14,704 bases of DNA. Origin: Bacteroidales bacterium (GTDB lineage: Bacteria; Bacteroidota; Bacteroidia; Bacteroidales; Paludibacteraceae). This document shows, piece by piece, positions 12,708 through 14,704 of this stretch. The stretch is from positions 1 to 14,704 of the forward strand of contig CAAFXN010000169.1 in the NCBI GenBank assembly GCA_900766775.1, in the 5' to 3' direction. Within the stretch, counting starts at the first letter, position 1, and each line of letters opens with the position of its first letter. Position numbers and translations under genes: made by a program. A model generated the notes under the pieces. The model ran no database searches, was not told where the DNA came from, and saw nothing but the letters and a program-made list of their open reading frames with translations.

Positions 12708-14704
12708 ATGAAGAAGTTTAGAGAGTATAAGCAGTTGAATCTGCCGGAGTTGAGCCGCGAGGTGCTGGCAGCATGGGAGCAGGAAGACCTGTTCCGGAAG
12801 AGTGTAGAGACACGCGAGGGGTGCCCTTCGTTTTTGTTTTTTGAGGGTCCTCCGTCGGCGAACGGCATGCCGGGTATTCACCATGTGCTGGCGCGTACGA
12901 TAAAAGATACCTTCTGCCGCTACAAGACGATGCAGGGGTATCAGGTAAAGCGTAAGGCTGGCTGGGATACGCATGGTCTGCCCGTGGAGTTGGGCGTGGA
13001 GAAGATGCTTGGGATTACCAAAGAGGATATCGGTAAGAAGATTAGCGTGGACGAGTACAACGCCGCTTGCCGCAAGGAGGTGATGAAGTACACCCAAGAA
13101 TGGACGAATCTGACGAAGCAGATGGGCTACTGGGTGGACCTCGATAACCCGTATATCACCTATGATAATAAGTATATTGAGACGCTGTGGTATCTGTTGA
13201 AGGAACTCTATAAGAAAGGGTATCTGTACAAAGGTTACACCATTCAGCCTTATTCGCCTGCGGCAGGTACGGGCTTGTCGTCGCACGAGTTGAACCAACC
13301 CGGATGCTACCGAGATGTGAAGGACACAACCTGCACGGCACAATTCCTTGTGAGGACAGGACCCACCCCATCCCTCCCTACAAGGGAGGGGGAGGGTATT
13401 TTACCTTCGTCTTTAGCGAGTGTGGTCGAGGAAGAGGGGTTGCCGCTGTATGTGCTGGCATGGACGACGACACCTTGGACACTACCTTCGAACACGGCGC
13501 TGTGCGTGGGTCCGAGGATAGACTATGTGGTGGTGAAAGGCGAGAATCCTTACACACACGAGGCGGGGCTGTACCTGATAGCCGAGGCGAGGCTGAGCGC
13601 GTATGCTAAGGAGTTGATAAAAGAGGACGAGTTGCGGATACGCAACGGCGAGGCAGAGGCGGTGCCCGTGATACTCTGGCGCGGGAAAGGCGCAGAGTTG
13701 GAGGGTATTCGCTATGAGCAGTTGATACCGTGGGCGACGCCCGACGGCGACGCATTCCGCATTATTACAGGCGATTATGTAACGACTGAGGACGGTACGG
13801 GTATCGTGCATATTGCTCCGACCTTCGGTGCGGACGACGCCTTTGTGGCGAAGAAAGCGGGTATCGCGGGTATGGTTTTCCTAACGAAGAAAGGGGAGCA
13901 ACGCCCGATGGTGGACATGACGGGAAAGTTCTTCCTGTTGGAGGATTTGGACGAGCAGTTTGTTGCGCAACATATTGATAAAGAAGCGTATAGCTCATGG
14001 CAGGGACGGTTTGTAAAGAACGCTTACGACCCCACGCTGACCGACAAAGATGAGACGCTGGATATCAGCATCTGCATGATGCTGAAGGCAACGAACCGCG
14101 TGTTCAAGATAGAGAAGCATGTGCATAACTACCCGCACTGCTGGAGGACGGACAAGCCTGTGCTTTACTACCCGCTGGACTCGTGGTTTATCCGCTCGAC
14201 GCAGGCGCGGGAGGAGATGATTGCGCTGAACAACACCATCCACTGGCAGCCCGAATCGACCGGCACGGGGCGCTTCGGGAAATGGTTGGAGAACCTGAAC
14301 GATTGGAATCTCTCGCGCTCGCGCTATTGGGGCACACCGCTGCCTATCTGGCGCACCGAAGACGGACAGGAGGAGATTTGTATCGGCTCTGTTGCCGAAC
14401 TGATGGCGGAGATAGAGAAGTCCATCCAAGCGGGCTTCATGACGGAGAACCCGTGGCCTGAGTTCAAGGTGGGGGACTACTCGAAAGAGAACTACGACCC
14501 CTCGGTGATAGACCTGCATAGGCCGTATGTGGATAACATCGTGCTGTGCTCGCCTTCGGGCAAGCCGATGAAGCGAGAGTTGGATTTGATAGACGTGTGG
14601 TTCGACTCGGGTGCGATGCCTTATGCGCAGAACCACTATCCGTTTGAGAATCAAGACGCTCCGCGCACGGCGGACTTCATCTCGGAGGGTGTTGACCAGA
14701 CACG
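12708..14704 (+). CDS. ileS: Isoleucyl-tRNA synthetase (3' end outside window)
   Basis: It charges tRNA-Ile with isoleucine and edits mischarged valine. The first 665 codons are present. The class I signature is GIHH (residues 56-59), within PPSANGMPGIHH. RKAGWDTHGLPVE follows. The editing domain's threonine-rich motif is WTTTPWTLPSN (252-262). GVDQT at the window edge begins the GxDQxRGW region; KMSKS lies outside. A cut-down palindromic element is translated at about residues 218-236, between DVKDTTCTAQF and the editing motif. The start ATGAAGAAGTTT fits the family N-terminus (FREYKQLNLPELSREVLAAW); no Shine-Dalgarno site is seen. It is driven by the promoter at 12525-12556. Confidence 0.97.
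   Translation, partial: MKKFREYKQLNLPELSREVLAAWEQEDLFRKSVETREGCPSFLFFEGPPSANGMPGIHHVLARTIKDTFCRYKTMQGYQVKRKAGWDTHGLPVELGVEKMLGITKEDIGKKISVDEYNAACRKEVMKYTQEWTNLTKQMGYWVDLDNPYITYDNKYIETLWYLLKELYKKGYLYKGYTIQPYSPAAGTGLSSHELNQPGCYRDVKDTTCTAQFLVRTGPTPSLPTREGEGILPSSLASVVEEEGLPLYVLAWTTTPWTLPSNTALCVGPRIDYVVVKGENPYTHEAGLYLIAEARLSAYAKELIKEDELRIRNGEAEAVPVILWRGKGAELEGIRYEQLIPWATPDGDAFRIITGDYVTTEDGTGIVHIAPTFGADDAFVAKKAGIAGMVFLTKKGEQRPMVDMTGKFFLLEDLDEQFVAQHIDKEAYSSWQGRFVKNAYDPTLTDKDETLDISICMMLKATNRVFKIEKHVHNYPHCWRTDKPVLYYPLDSWFIRSTQAREEMIALNNTIHWQPESTGTGRFGKWLENLNDWNLSRSRYWGTPLPIWRTEDGQEEICIGSVAELMAEIEKSIQAGFMTENPWPEFKVGDYSKENYDPSVIDLHRPYVDNIVLCSPSGKPMKRELDLIDVWFDSGAMPYAQNHYPFENQDAPRTADFISEGVDQT
13359..13416 (+). 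repeat. Palindromic element, left half plus core, in frame inside ileS
   Basis: GGACCCACCCCATCCCTCCC is followed by the loop and AGGGAGGG, then a core start TTACCTTCGTCTTTAGC. There is no right arm. It is read as GPTPSLPTREGEGILPSSL, the same frame as the copy at 9949. The right edge is approximate. Confidence 0.9.

Overview
The window looks like chromosomal DNA of a member of the Bacteroidota, probably an uncultured Bacteroidales (inference). The signs are two promoters of the Bacteroidota form (TTG or TTTG, about 20 bases, TAnnTTTG), few Shine-Dalgarno sites, a Bacteroides Mpi-type serine recombinase, a fused NfnA-NfnB (GltA-like) oxidoreductase, and housekeeping proteins that read like Bacteroidales orthologues. 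No tRNA, rRNA, CRISPR array or phage gene was seen.

Layout. Positions 1-986 hold the 3' part of an L-serine dehydratase gene. Thymidine kinase (tdk), primosomal helicase PriA, a CPBP-family membrane protease and an uncharacterised lipoprotein follow, all on the + strand. A promoter at about 5975-6005 starts a second run: an orotate phosphoribosyltransferase-like gene (pyrE), an SRPBCC protein, phosphatidylserine decarboxylase (psd), deoxyribose-phosphate aldolase (deoC) and the NfnAB fusion, closed by a strong intrinsic terminator at 11556-11596. A lone minus-strand Mpi-like recombinase follows. A divergent promoter at 12525-12556 then leads to isoleucyl-tRNA synthetase (ileS), which runs off the right edge. 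Several genes serve nucleotide metabolism (tdk, pyrE, deoC), but the set is mostly housekeeping rather than one pathway.

The most striking content is a family of C/G-rich palindromic elements. A full copy is 103-104 bases from GACCC to GGGTC. It has two hairpin arms (CCCTCCCT/AGGGAGGG or CTCCCCCT/AGGGGGAG) around a conserved core close to ACCTTCGACTATAGAAACTA. Copies lie between genes, but also inside four housekeeping genes (serine dehydratase, priA at two places, nfnAB at two places, ileS). There they keep the reading frame and are translated as Pro/Ser/Gly/Arg-rich inserts, often ending SLCREGRGGS. One copy carries a second, unrelated palindrome nested in its arm, again in frame. This resembles the protein-coding palindromic elements known from Rickettsia; I know of no named family with this sequence.

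Most spacers also carry a short tandem repeat unrelated to its neighbours (for example 7 x 11 bp at 11655-11731 and 4 x 11 bp at 6727-6770). The pyrE product has lost key residues of the PRPP-binding motif. C/G strand asymmetry changes sign inside priA.
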